Positions 32,301 through 42,778 of a stretch of 64,000 nt of DNA are shown piece after piece (the first letter of the stretch is position 1; each line of letters starts with the position of its first letter). The DNA lies in assembly GCA_004369045.1 (NCBI GenBank), contig ML213509.1, positions 378,858 through 442,857 on the forward strand, given 5' to 3'. The notes under the pieces are model-generated. The model did not search any database. It saw only the letters and a program-made list of their open reading frames with translations, and was not told the origin of the DNA. This DNA comes from Heliocybe sulcata. Taxonomy: Eukaryota; Basidiomycota; Agaricomycetes; Gloeophyllales; Gloeophyllaceae. A program made the translations under genes and the position numbers.

Positions 32301-34566
32301 TTACAACCGCACGCTCTTGACGACCTTTGAAATACCGGACTTCTCGCCCTCATATCTCTGAGCATCACCAGCACCCGCCTTAAAGACCGGCTTCTGCGAC
32401 GCAATTTTCTTCTTGGCCTGCTCGAACTTTTGCTTCTTCTTGACGCGCGGGTTGCGCACCGACTTGGAGCGGTGCGGGGTGAGACCCTTGTTCTTCAGGA
32501 TTGCCCGGGTGAGAGCGCGCGGACCTGAGGCTGCTGCGTCGTCAAAGTCCGGTCTGGGAAAGAAATCAAACTGAGTAATGCATGAGAGGATGGTCAGGAG
32601 TTATGCGTACCTCGAAGCAGCCTTCTGAGCCTCGTACTCCTTCTTCTTGGCCTCTTTCCTTTTCTCCTTCTTCTTCTTCACCAGTGCATAATACCCGTCC
32701 TGGTCATCGCCCTCCGCCTCCCCATCTGACTCGTCTGCCCCCTTCTGCACCTCCGGCTCCTGCTCTCTACCATCCAGATCCTCGCCCCCCACCAACCCCC
32801 TCCTTCTGGCCTCCTCCACCTTTTTCTTCTCGCTCTCCCTCTTCCGCTCCCTATACGGTACATCGTCGTCCCCGCCCCACTGCGCCCTTGCTCGCTCCCT
32901 TTTGGCTCCCGAGGAATCGATCTTGGCAGTATAGAACTGCAGCGATCTTTTGCGCGCGGATTTGTCGAGAGCGTCAGTATGCGTGAGGGCGGCGGGGTCG
33001 CCGTAGAGGTCGTCTGGGTCAGCAAGAGATTTAGAGGGCGCGGAGGAGGTGAAGGCGGAGAGTGAGGGCTCGGTGAGGTCGAAGATTGGTTGGGGGCTGG
33101 GCTTGGTTTTGCGCTTTTTCTTGGGGCGCTCAGACTCTGCTTCTGCTTCTCCAGCTTGTAGTGCTTCAGCGGCTGCTGCTTTGTTCGCTGCTTTAGCTGC
33201 TTCCAGCTGCTTCATGAACGCGTCGAACTCCGCGGGCGTCATGAGAATATCCGGACCTTTCTTCTTCTTCTCCTTCTTGTCGTCGCTCCACAACTCCTCT
33301 GCATCCTCCATTTCCTCATCCTCATCCAGGTCGCTTAGATCGTCATCGTCTAGATCCGAAGCAGCGAAGTCCAGGTCCTCGAGGGAGGCAAGGGACTGCT
33401 TGAGCGAGAGAAGGCGAGTGAGGACGGGGTGTGAGCGTAGAGACTCGGGCTTTGCTATGTATTGCGGGGATGTGCGGAGGTGGAGGTAGAAGGCGAGGGT
33501 GGTGGTGTAGGTGAGGAGCGCCTCTGAGAAGTAGTGTTAGCTTAGACGCATATACGTATAGAAAATGGACGGGAGATGAGAGAAAACGTACGGTAGTGCA
33601 AGTGCGCCATGCCGAGAAGAAGGCCATCGGTCGTGTCTTCCTCCATTCTGCAGACCGACGAGGTAATCAGAGAAAGCAAGTGTAGAACAGATACGTCACG
33701 ACGTACTGATCGAGTTTCGACTTGGTCTTCTTGAGGTACTCGACGACATCTTCACAGTCTCGGGCGAGTGCTAGGGTCTCCGGCGAGGTCCTCTCGAGGT
33801 GCTTGATCAACTGCTTCTTGTCCGTGGGGAGGGCAAGAGCCACGGGTTCAGCAGATGTAGTCAAACTACGTCCACGGATCAGTGCTCCAATACAAGCTAG
33901 GAAAACAGATAAACCAGACGTACTCAAGCACATCTTGTTCCATAGGGTAAATGTCCACCGCATCCGCCAACCCAAAATCATCGTCCCCAAGAACATCCCG
34001 CGCCTTCGCCTGCAGTCGCGCAGCCTCGCGCTCCTCCATCTCGTTGGCCTCATCATCCTCGGACTCGAGCTGCGCGGCGTTGGAGGAGTAGTATGCGGAT
34101 TTTTTTGTACCCCAGGATTCTTCAGGCTCGGATTCGTCTTCGGACTCGGACTCGGAGGAAGGCACGGTATACTTCGATTTAGAGGTCCTGGGCTTCGAAG
34201 TCTTCGTAGATGATTGCGTCGGACTTCCCTGTTTGTCTTCGTAGTCCTCTCCACTTTCCCCTTCGTCTTCTTCTGAGTCTGTCTCCGGCATACCCTTCAG
34301 AGAAAACACCTCTTCCTCCTCGCCGTAGTCCGAATCCGCGTCCTCCTCTCCTTCGAGCAATATTCTATCCCTCGAGGCATGGACTATATGATCAGATGTC
34401 AACACAACCTGAGCCAACATAGAGGGATCTACTCACACTCGTCCTCCTCGTCCATCGGGATGTCCTCCACTGTATTCCATTTATTCATTTTGCTGTCTTT
34501 GCGGTTAATGCCCCGCGGTTTGTTGTTGGCCTTGGCAGCAAGCTTGGTAGAGCGTCGGCGGACCAT
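32301..34566 (-). CDS. SAS10: SAS10/UTP3, small-subunit processome protein
   Basis: Minus strand, about six exons. The protein begins MVRRRSTKLAAKANNK and then has long acidic Ser/Glu runs. The conserved Sas10/Utp3 core follows: LPTDKKQLIKHLERTSPETLA through DVVEYLKKTKSKL, then GLLLGMAHLHYQALLTYTTT, and later SHPVLTRLLSLKQSLASLED. A KKK-rich region and the C-terminal Sas10 domain close it (ASGPRALTRAILKNKGLTPHR, then KVVKSVRL at the stop). The protein acts in the nucleolus in 18S rRNA maturation as part of the SSU processome. Total length is about 640 residues, usual for the family. It lies 2.3 kb from FCF2, another factor of early pre-rRNA cleavage; this may be chance. Confidence 0.92.
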
Positions 34567-34761
34567 AGTGGCAGAGTGTGACTTGCCGCGACGAGGCAAT
34601 TCAAAGCTATCAAGAGCGCGGATAGAATATTTCGGGCCCAAATTTGGGGGCGCTACCAATTCATCTTACATAGTCCACAGAGAATCCAACTCAGACTCGT
34701 CGGTTTCCTACTGAAAGATCGCTCTACATCCAGGCAATTCACTCGGGCTCCGCGATTGAAA

Positions 34762-36201
34762 ATGCACCGGGCGCTGACTATCCCTGAAGTTTTGCACGAG
34801 ATATTCACCCAGTTCCGCGTTCACTCAGGCTACCCAAACACCGTTTCTGTGCCAGCTCGTGCCGACTTGCTGAGGGCAGCGCTGGCCTGTCGTCAATTCT
34901 GCGAGCCCGCTCTCCGGGTATCATGGAGCGAGCTCCGGTCACTAAGACCGTTGCTGCAGGTTCTTTGTGAAGATGAAGAAGCGGTACGTCTAAGAGCGCG
35001 TATTCTGTGGCATTGTTACTGAAGTCGATGAAGATCTCGCTGGATGTCATCCCTCCTTCCCAGTGGACGCGTTTCCTACGGTATTCGTCTTGGGTGCTGG
35101 AATTGTATGTCAATGATGACGATCTTCAGTCGTTGAAGTTTGCATGTGTGTGTCGCTGGCTCCATGATCGTCCTCAGTCTCTGCTACCTTCCTTGCGAAG
35201 TCTAGATATCTACGGGAATACACCAACAGCGAATCTCCCCTCCGAAACGATGTTCCTTCTCTCCCCTACTATCCGGGACCTGTCCGTGACATTCCCACTG
35301 CTGTTCCGGGACCCAGTCGTCCGCACAATCCTCGATGCCGTGGCAATTATCAAGCCCAATATCATAGAGTCTCTGCGGATCTACTGTTGGGATAGCCCAA
35401 GGGAAACCCCGACTCTCCTCGATTGCTTCACCTCTCTGCGTCATCTGACATTGGACCATGATCACGATATAATGATGACAGTGGAAGGAGCGAAGGAACC
35501 TGCGTTTCAGACAATAGAGTTTGCGCGATTAGAGACTCTAACCGGGAGGGTGGAGCTACTGCTGATTGTCTCTGCAAAATTCGTTCTGAACTCGCTCCGG
35601 AGCCTAAACTTGACGGGTCCATTTCCACTTCTCTTCGAAACCATGGCCCGTATGGACACACCTGAGCTTGAACACCTTACCTTAAATATTCTCCTCCTTC
35701 TTCTCAGCCACGACATTGTGCTTTGACTACTCAGGCCCGCTGCGCTGGGACAACAACAACATCGAAAGCGTAGCAGTGCACCTTTCCGGGATACACACAC
35801 TATCTATTCGGTTTGTTCCTAGATCTGAAGATATGCTTCTTAACCTGCATGGACTGCAAACTCTCCTGAAATTCTGCCCATCACTCCAGGACCTATCGCT
35901 GCAGATCAATGCACGTCTGGATGGTGATACCGAGCTACCTGGGATGATCTACAAGTGCAACTTGCACAGCTTTACGGTCGTGGACGGGTCTTTGCTGGAC
36001 GAGGACTATGCTAGAGTAGCACTGTTCCTGGACTGCATTTTCGCGGATATTCATGAGCTTGATATTGAGGAAGAGGAGGATTACGAAAGATGGGCTGATG
36101 TCTTTCACATAATGAAGTTCTTCCAGCGGGCTCGTCTGGAGGACGGCACTTCGAATCCTGGAGATAGGACGGTCAAAGGGACTCCTAGTGACACTCGTTG
36201 A
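34762..36201 (+). CDS. F-box/LRR-like protein, probably internally deleted
   Basis: The protein starts MHRALTIPEVLHEIFTQF, an F-box-like helix, then ACRQFCEPALRVSW. An LRR-like region follows, with LLPSLRSLDIYGN, SPTIRDLSVTFPLLF and CFTSLRHLTLDHD. A short intron near 34984-35025 joins the first two parts. Against its paralogue on the other strand (38194-39800), about 60 codons are missing after HLTLN near 35690, and the frame shifts there before resuming at TLCFDYSGPLRW. An intron from 35645 or so (gtatgg) to the cag at 35707 would restore frame but skip more residues. The gene may thus be a shortened protein or an early pseudogene. F-box proteins of this sort are lineage-expanded in mushrooms and serve as ubiquitin-ligase adaptors. 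Confidence 0.65.
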
Positions 36202-36903
36202 GGCCACTGAAGGTCAGCTTTTGAGGGGGTGCCCTGATAATTAGTCTATCTGACTGTTCTTGCAGTAGAGAATATTCAGCACATGCTAGTCGATCGCGTC
36301 AAGGAATGGTTAATGACTCACCAGGTTCTTCCGTATCTTGCTTGCTTGTGCATGACGAAGCTTTGGTGTTTTCAATCACGCACGGCGATGACAGAGGTGA
36401 CCGAAGATTGCTCTCGGGTCAGAGCAGCATGCACAGATATCTACGGACCCCCGTGCCATTGTCGCACGCCGTCGTCTCAACCAAGCAAGAATGTCGCATA
36501 AGGTAGGAGGGTAAGAGCGAGATTTTCCAATTGCGCTGTAATCCAAGGCCAACAGCAATCTCCTGAGATGGGACGAGTGCCGCATTCAAAGTAACTATCT
36601 AGGAAATGGATCCACGTTATCCGTGCGTTGTGCATTCAGCCAGAGCAACATCTATCTGATCACTACCTCTCGACTGTCGCATATTTTGCTCACCACGTAC
36701 TACATATTATTTTGTATTAAACTCTGCACTTGGTGCGCTCTCGAGATGGCCAGAAACCGCGACGGAAGATGCCGACACCCCCACGTGCATGCACGCGCTT
36801 TTCGATCGCTTTTACCATTAATTACTAGTTTACGGGTTGTTCTAGGTCTCTTTCTCCGCTCGAGCATAATTCGCTGTCCGTATTGCTACTAGTACTCATC
36901 ACG
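36202..36903. other. Spacer between the F-box-like gene and FCF2
   Basis: About 0.7 kb. It contains the downstream region of the F-box-like gene and the FCF2 promoter, with pyrimidine-rich tracts before the FCF2 ATG. Two overlapping 66-72-codon frames (36283-36506) have no recognisable features. Confidence 0.45.
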
Positions 36904-37934
36904 ATGTCGGCTGCCAAGGGCAAATCAAAGGCTATTGCCCAAGACGAACTGGAGGTCCAGCTTGATTATTCTGGCTCAGAATCTGAGTCCCTCTCAGACT
37001 CGGAGTCCTCTGATTCTGACAGCGACCTGTCCGACATTACACCCGAATACCTCGAATCTCTACTCTCGAAAGCCCGACAAAACATTGCCTCGAAAGCTGC
37101 ATCTGCCTTTCTGACAACCTCCCCTTCCAACGAAGAGGAGGTGATCACTCTAGCCGGTGACGACCTGTGCGTCTAACGTCTTCCCTTATATTCCGCGTAA
37201 ACTAGGTGGACATATCATCAGCGCTCCGCTACCCTCTTTAGATCCCGGAAGTTTTCCAAAGTCGTATTTTGACGGCGCGAAAGTGGTACATGATCCGGAT
37301 GTCGAATTAGCGGAGAAGGCGACGGCTTCCCGTTCGGTACCGGCTGAGCCAATACGTCCACCAGAGACGAAGAAGGACGGGACGTTATTGACGAAGAAGG
37401 AGCGAAAGGAGGTGCGTCCTCGTTTCCTGATGTTGTCTGAGACCGGGCTGGGTGATGATGGAACGGTTACATAGCTCCAGAAGAAGGCGAAAGGTCTCGG
37501 CTACTTCGACTTACCGACCCATGCTCCTGAGGAGCTACCCAGACTTTACAGAGAGGTTGAAGCTCTGCGTCTGCGGAATCAGCTCGATCCTAAGCGGTTC
37601 TATCGTAAAGAAGAAGGAGAGGGCAAGGGTATCAAAGGGCTCCCCAAGCAGTTCGCCGTACGTATTCCTGCTCCCTTCATACCACCTCCATACCTAATAC
37701 AGAATTGTCATGCAGATCGGCACTATTCTCCCTACCAACACGCCGTTTGGGACGCAAACGCACGACAACCTGCCCAAGGCGGCGAGGAAGCGCACGATTG
37801 TGGATGAGCTCGTGGACGATGCAGAGGCGAAATCGTATGCCAAGAAGAAGTTCAAAGAGTTGCAGACGGTACGCGGGGCAAAAGGGCGCAATACGTTACA
37901 CAAGAAGAATGAGAGGAAGAAGCCCAAGTGGTGA
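36904..37934 (+). CDS. FCF2: FCF2, pre-rRNA processing factor
   Basis: Four exons: 36904-37156, 37206-37411, 37475-37657 and 37716-37934. An acidic Ser-rich N-terminal part (SGSESESLSDSESSDSDSDL) leads to the conserved Fcf2 domain. That domain includes KKAKGLGYFDLPTHAPEEL, LRLRNQLDPKRFYRK, KGIKGLPKQFAIGTILP and RKRTIVDELVDDAEAKSYAK, with a basic tail ending NERKKPKW. Fcf2 is an essential nucleolar protein for early cleavages at sites A0-A2 of pre-rRNA. The first intron uses the gtgacg donor at 37157; other donors nearby break frame. The gene sits between two inverted F-box-like paralogues. Confidence 0.9.
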
Positions 37935-38193
37935 GGTCTTTCGTCGACCACGTACTTATTACTCTAGTGGCGTCGGCTATATCGACCTCTTCGGAACTGT
38001 AGCGCTCTGCCGCACAGCTGATTATTATGCTGATACGCAAGACTTATGTGTAAAGAGGCACAGTCGACGCAATTTCACCGCGTGAGGACAGGGCAGGCGA
38101 GCGAAGTAGAGGAGCGCGTGTCGATCACTGCCCTGTTCCAACATCAGTCAGATAACACTCATATGAACGGGGCCGTAAGGTCAATGTCTGACC

Positions 38194-39800
38194 TTAAGGG
38201 TATTGAGAGTCAAGTAAGGTCATTTCATCATCAGCGTCCGCAGAACTTGACGGGCCATCTTCGATGGAAGCCCTCCGGACCCTCCGCGCATGCTGGAACA
38301 GTTTCAATATCCGGAAAACATCTTCCCACCTTCGTCCTTCGCGCTCGTTCTTGGCTTTCGCGTAGCACCAATCCAGGCCAGGGAAAGCACAGTCGAGGAA
38401 CAGGGCTACACGAGCAGGTTCGTATGCGTCTATTATGGATTCTCCCACAACCTCGAGCGAGCGCAGGGCGCACCGGGAAAGGCAGGGAGGCAATTGGGCA
38501 TCTTCACCAAGGCGGGTGTTTATTGGGACACGCAGGCTGTCGAGCTCGGGACAGACTTTTGCTAGAATACCGAGTCCGGTGAGGGTGAGAGTGGAGTCTC
38601 CTGGGTTGCAGTTGAACCGAATCTCTAGGTCAGAGACCCCAGACATACTCGAAAATATGCTTCGAGCGTCGTCATCATTCCATAACAAAGACCCGCCGTA
38701 TTTGAAGGACAATGTCTTTGCAGAGAAGAAGCATGAGAACGGCTTGAAGAAATCTCGTGCTTGCACGGTGACTTGTGCCTCTTCCATATGTAATGAAAAT
38801 GAAAAGAGGTTGGCATGGTCAACAGTCACCGCAGCCAAGGAATTTCCTAGTAGCATATCGACATCGTTTGATAGCTCCCCGGCACAATGGAGATCAAGGC
38901 ACCTCAAGTGAGGTGCGGCCACACGGGCAACTGCCGGCACAAGAAGCGGGAAGGGCCCTTCAATGATTATCTCGACGAGTGAGTCGAAAACGAAGCTCGA
39001 GGATAGAGCCAGCAACAGCTCAGCCGAGACGGAAAGAGTCTCCAGGCGTCTCATTTCGAGCACTGGAAAGAAAGGTTGTGCTCCGACTCGTCTTCCTGGT
39101 ACATCGTCGACCTTAAGATCTAGGTAGGCCAGGGAGCTGAAACGGTCTAGATGCATCAGAAATTGCCCAGGAATGTCCCGAAACCGGATGCTGAGATTTT
39201 CCATGAGATGTGGACTACCGGTGGCAATCCTTTCCAGAAATACTGGGAGAATCGGGTTTCCCTCCGCCATTCGCAGGTTCATATGCAGCTCTCGCAGAGT
39301 GGGAGAGACTAGAATCATCGTCTCCGGAGGGAGTGACATCGCCTCTCTGTCCCAAACAAAAAGAAGTCTCTTCAACGACGGTAACAGAGGACGGCCATGG
39401 ACGCGCCGGCAAATCTGCGTAAGGATAGGCGACCGGAGGGCTGTATAATCGACGAACAAGACTGTAACCCAAGACGCGTATTCTTGAAAGCGCGTCCAGC
39501 GATCTTTAGAGATGTCATCACGGATGACCTATTGCGACTTCAAAACGCAGACAGCAATACATGCAGAACATGTTAGCGCACCTTATAATCTGGAGCAGCG
39601 ATACGCAGCAAATGGTGCAACGAGGGGAGCCTGCTCCACAGCGCCTTCAGTGCAGGCTTTCGGAAGATGCGACATGTCAGTGCTGCCTGCAGCAACTCTG
39701 CCCGAGGCGGTGCCAACGTGTCATATCTTGGGTGCGGTAACTTCGCGAATTGCGTGAATATCTCGTATAGAATGTCAGGAGAGGACAGCGCGGACTGCAT
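38194..39800 (-). CDS. F-box/LRR-like protein, intact paralogue
   Basis: Two exons on minus: 39582-39800 and 38194-39528, with a 53-nt intron. The start MQSALSSPDILYEIFTQF is an F-box-like motif, followed by LTCRIFRKPALKALWSRL. The large second exon has irregular LRR-like repeats: LLPSLKRLLFVWD, SPTLRELHMNL, RFSSLAYLDLKVDD and MRRLETLSVSAEL. It ends with the block shared with its paralogue (RVALFLDCAFPG, WEDVFRILKLFQHAR). Length is about 515 residues. No full F-box consensus is visible, so the ubiquitin-ligase role is inferred from the family. It is an inverted duplicate of the gene at 34762-36201, with FCF2 between them. Confidence 0.75.
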
Positions 39801-40248
39801 TCGTTCTGCGACACAACTATGCCTGAATATTTGTTGAGGCGATCGATTACCACTGTTGCAGCAAAAGAAGACAAAGCAGTGGTGTGATGCCATGAACCAG
39901 CGCAAGTGAGTCGCAAGTTACATTGAAGTTTGCCCACATACCGAAAGAGGGGCCGACCGCGGGCTTCAGTCCACGCCACTCCTCGAACAGGACGAGACAA
40001 GGAAAGTTCGAGGAAGAGTGCCACAACTAGGTGGTCCTTGGTACGTCCTATAAGCAGCGCCTGCAATTTCGATAGACTCAAATGCCACACTTGGGCGGCC
40101 CGCTGATCCGGTTCGCAGCCACAATCAAGGATGAGCTCATCCTGCTTGTGGAACTCGCGATTGCACTCTCGTCGAGGGCCGCAGCACGCGTTCGCGGTCT
40201 ACTTCACTTCACGTTCATATTCACTGTATAGAGAGCAAGTTACAAGTT
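39801..40248. promoter_or_regulatory. Divergent promoter region, F-box-like gene and aldo-keto reductase
   Basis: About 450 bp between two divergent start codons. It should hold both promoters. A TTCACTGTATAGAG stretch lies about 20 bases before the reductase ATG, and no strong TATA box stands out. Confidence 0.4.
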
Positions 40249-41659
40249 ATGCCTTTTGGAACAGTGACGCTCAACGATGGCACCGAGGTGTGTACCTTTG
40301 TCAGCGCTGTGGCAGCTCGCTCACGCTCGTGTAGATGCCAGCAATAGCATTTGGCACAGGAAGTTCTCTTCGTGGTAAGGTGGGCATTATCTGACAACTG
40401 CAGATGGGACCGTTCATGCTCAGGTTCCGTAGGATGCTACGGAATACGTCGAGCAAGCGTTAGAGAGCGGGTTCTCTCACATTGATACTGCCGCTAGTGT
40501 GTATATCCTATAATTCCGAAGGTCATCGAGACTGATGAGTGCATCTATAGTATACAAGAATGAGGAGACGGTTGCTCAGGCCATCCGAGAAACGGGCTTG
40601 AACCGGTCAGATCTGTATATCACGACCAAGTACGACGGGGGTGACATTCAAGAAGCGATCCGGACCAGTCTCTCCAAGGTAAAAGGTCTACACCTGAATA
40701 TCACGTTTCTTACCTTTGGATGTTGCAGCTGGAGATTAAACACGTAGACCTGTACTTGGTTCACCAACCTTTCCTCGTGAAGGACAACTTGGAGACTGCC
40801 TGGCAGGAGTTCGAGAAGATTAAGGAAGCCGGTTTATCCGAGTATGCAATGGATGCTATACCTTTTGGATGAGATGGCTCATTTATAGCCGTGCAGGAGC
40901 ATCGGAGTTAGCAATTTCAACCTAGAATTACTCCAAAAGGTAGTCAAGAATGCCAAGGTTATTCCGGCAGTAAATCAGGCGAGTAGTACTCTTCTGTGTT
41001 TCATGCGTTTTATTGAAGTAGTCTGCTCACTCCTGTCCAGATCAACTTCCACCCGTACAACTATGCAGAACACAAGTCGCTCCTCGAATACTCCGCAAAG
41101 CACGGGATCGTCACTGAAGCGTACAGCAGTCTCAGGTGAGACCTTCTTCAGTCAGCTTGCTTGCGCCTTTGAGAATAAACCGAATACACTACGGACAGTC
41201 CTGTAACGAAGTTCCCAGGAGGCCCAGTCGACAAAGCCCTCGCAGCGGCTGGCAACCGGATTGGCGCCACTCCGGTCCAGGTCATCTTCAAGTGGGTACA
41301 AGCGAAGGGCGTGGTGCTCGTAACGTACGTCCGTTCAGCAGGTCCTCTAATCATGCGTTCCGTCTCTCACCGTCTGTGCTATTCCATCCATACAGGCAAA
41401 GTTCGAAGAAGGAGCACCTGCAGGAATACCTCGCCGTTGCAGACCTCCGTAAGCCATCTTCCTCACACTTAAGTAGCCGAGTGTTGACTATCACTTTCAT
41501 ACAGCTGACCTGACGGAAGAAGAGATTGCCGCGATTGACGAAGCCGGAGCTAAAGGTCCTCCTCAGCCCGGCAGGAAGAGACTTGTGAACTGTGTTTTCG
41601 CAGGTTATCTACTTATACGCGCTCTTTGGGAGGGCGCCAAGTGGCTAGAGCTAGTCTGA
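40249..41659 (+). CDS. Aldo-keto reductase with hydrophobic C-terminal tail
   Basis: About ten small exons. The first encodes MPFGTVTLNDGTE and the second (40335-40379) MPAIAFGTGSSLRGK. The third opens at 40433 with DATEYVEQALESGFSHIDTAA. The AKR catalytic tetrad is visible: Asp in SHIDTA, Tyr in IYKNEE, Lys in ITTKYD and His in YLVHQP. Further landmarks are GVSNFN, PAVNQINFHPY and, for NADPH binding, VTQSSKKEHLQ. Length is about 300 residues. The end is unusual: after GRKRLVN comes a hydrophobic segment CVFAGYLLIRALW and a short tail, which could attach the enzyme to a membrane. A TAG at 40430-40432 is not a stop: it is the end of the second intron (40380-40432). Confidence 0.88.
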
Positions 41660-41879
41660 TTGTCCTGGAACCCATTTCTCGTCATCTGCTTGCGGTCCCA
41701 CCACGCGCAGCTTGCACAGTCTTACGTGTCTTCAGGACTGCAGATGGTCCCTTCAGGTAGTTGGTTTCCAATTATCCGCAGTGTGCCATTAGATATAGTA
41801 CAAGATGGTACAACACATATTATAGAGCAACGCGGTGTCGAGCGGGTTCCACTCTGCGCAGGGTATCCAGATTAGTGAT

Positions 41880-42397
41880 CTATTTCACATTAGCAGGTGC
41901 AGTCGGGCTAGCGGGACTCGCTTCGCCATTCAAGATCTTCTCTCCATGCTCCTTCGTGTCCTGCTTCCCGAGAACCTGGAAAGGCAAACATGGTCGTCCA
42001 TACTGCATCTATGCGCACTAAAATCACTTACAGTCCCTCGGACCTCCTTCGCATATCCCACCACTTGATCCTTCCAAGGGATCTTCCCCCCTGGCTTCTC
42101 GACATACTGAACGTTCTTCTCGGCGTCGTAGTGGACGTTAGAGCCGTCTCCTGGGGATGTGGAAGCTGAGCGACTGCTATCAGCGCCTGATCCGGAAATG
42201 AAGAGGGGGATAGTCACCCTGTTGAGGCTCCTCCGTTACTTGTCTTGGAGGCACGACTTCAGATGGCATCTGCGGGTGGTCCTGTGGTTATTCCGATTAT
42301 CACTTCGATCGGTCGGCGTCGATGGGCTCTGGATGATACGTACGTTGGCGGGGACCTCGGAGCGGGCTGTGGTCATGGGTGATTGCGTGCTCGACAT
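41880..42397 (-). CDS. Small conserved-looking protein of unknown function
   Basis: Minus strand, three exons, about 103 residues. It begins MSSTQSPMTTARSEVPAN and has a Ser-rich stretch with the segment SPGDGSNVHYDAEKN. The most conserved-looking block is KIPWKDQVVGYAKEVRGTV, then LGKQDTKEHGEKIL and the end PTAPANVK. The first intron is long (about 160 nt, donor gtatcat after AACGTAC), chosen because it alone keeps frame. There is no signal peptide or membrane segment, and the protein is hydrophilic. I do not recognise a named family. The gene is convergent with the aldo-keto reductase (220 bp between stops). Confidence 0.6.
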
Positions 42398-42778
42398 TGT
42401 GAGAGTTGACGACGATAAAGTAATGGGGAGAGGTGTTTAATACACAGTGATTGTGGCTCAAGATGCGTCAGTGGCAGGCTTTTATATGATGTGGCGCAGG
42501 CTTCCAGTGGTGATGATAATGATGTCATGACCCAGTGACCTCATGCCGTGCGCCTGCACTGAACGGGCTGACTGTGGCTGAAGAAGTTAGGACTTGGGGA
42601 CCATTCAAGTCGGGTTAGCGTAAAGCTTGTATGGCAGATAGTAGCGATGTATGCATGCTATTAAAATCATGGTACTGAGTACGGCGCAGCTACGAGAGTA
42701 TAGAAGGAGAGTGGTGACAGTGATGAGATACGTCGCCCACTACACGGCCACCTGCTCGGATCGTGCTCTTCTGCACGT

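Noticed and set aside
38290-38911. Plus-strand frames over the minus-strand F-box-like gene
   Set aside because: They are antisense shadows; the minus-strand frame is open for over 440 codons and matches its paralogue.
40380-40432. Apparent premature TAG in the aldo-keto reductase
   Set aside because: Using donor gtgggc after GGTAAG and the acceptor at 40432 removes it and joins SSLRGK to DATEYVEQ in frame, as the family requires.
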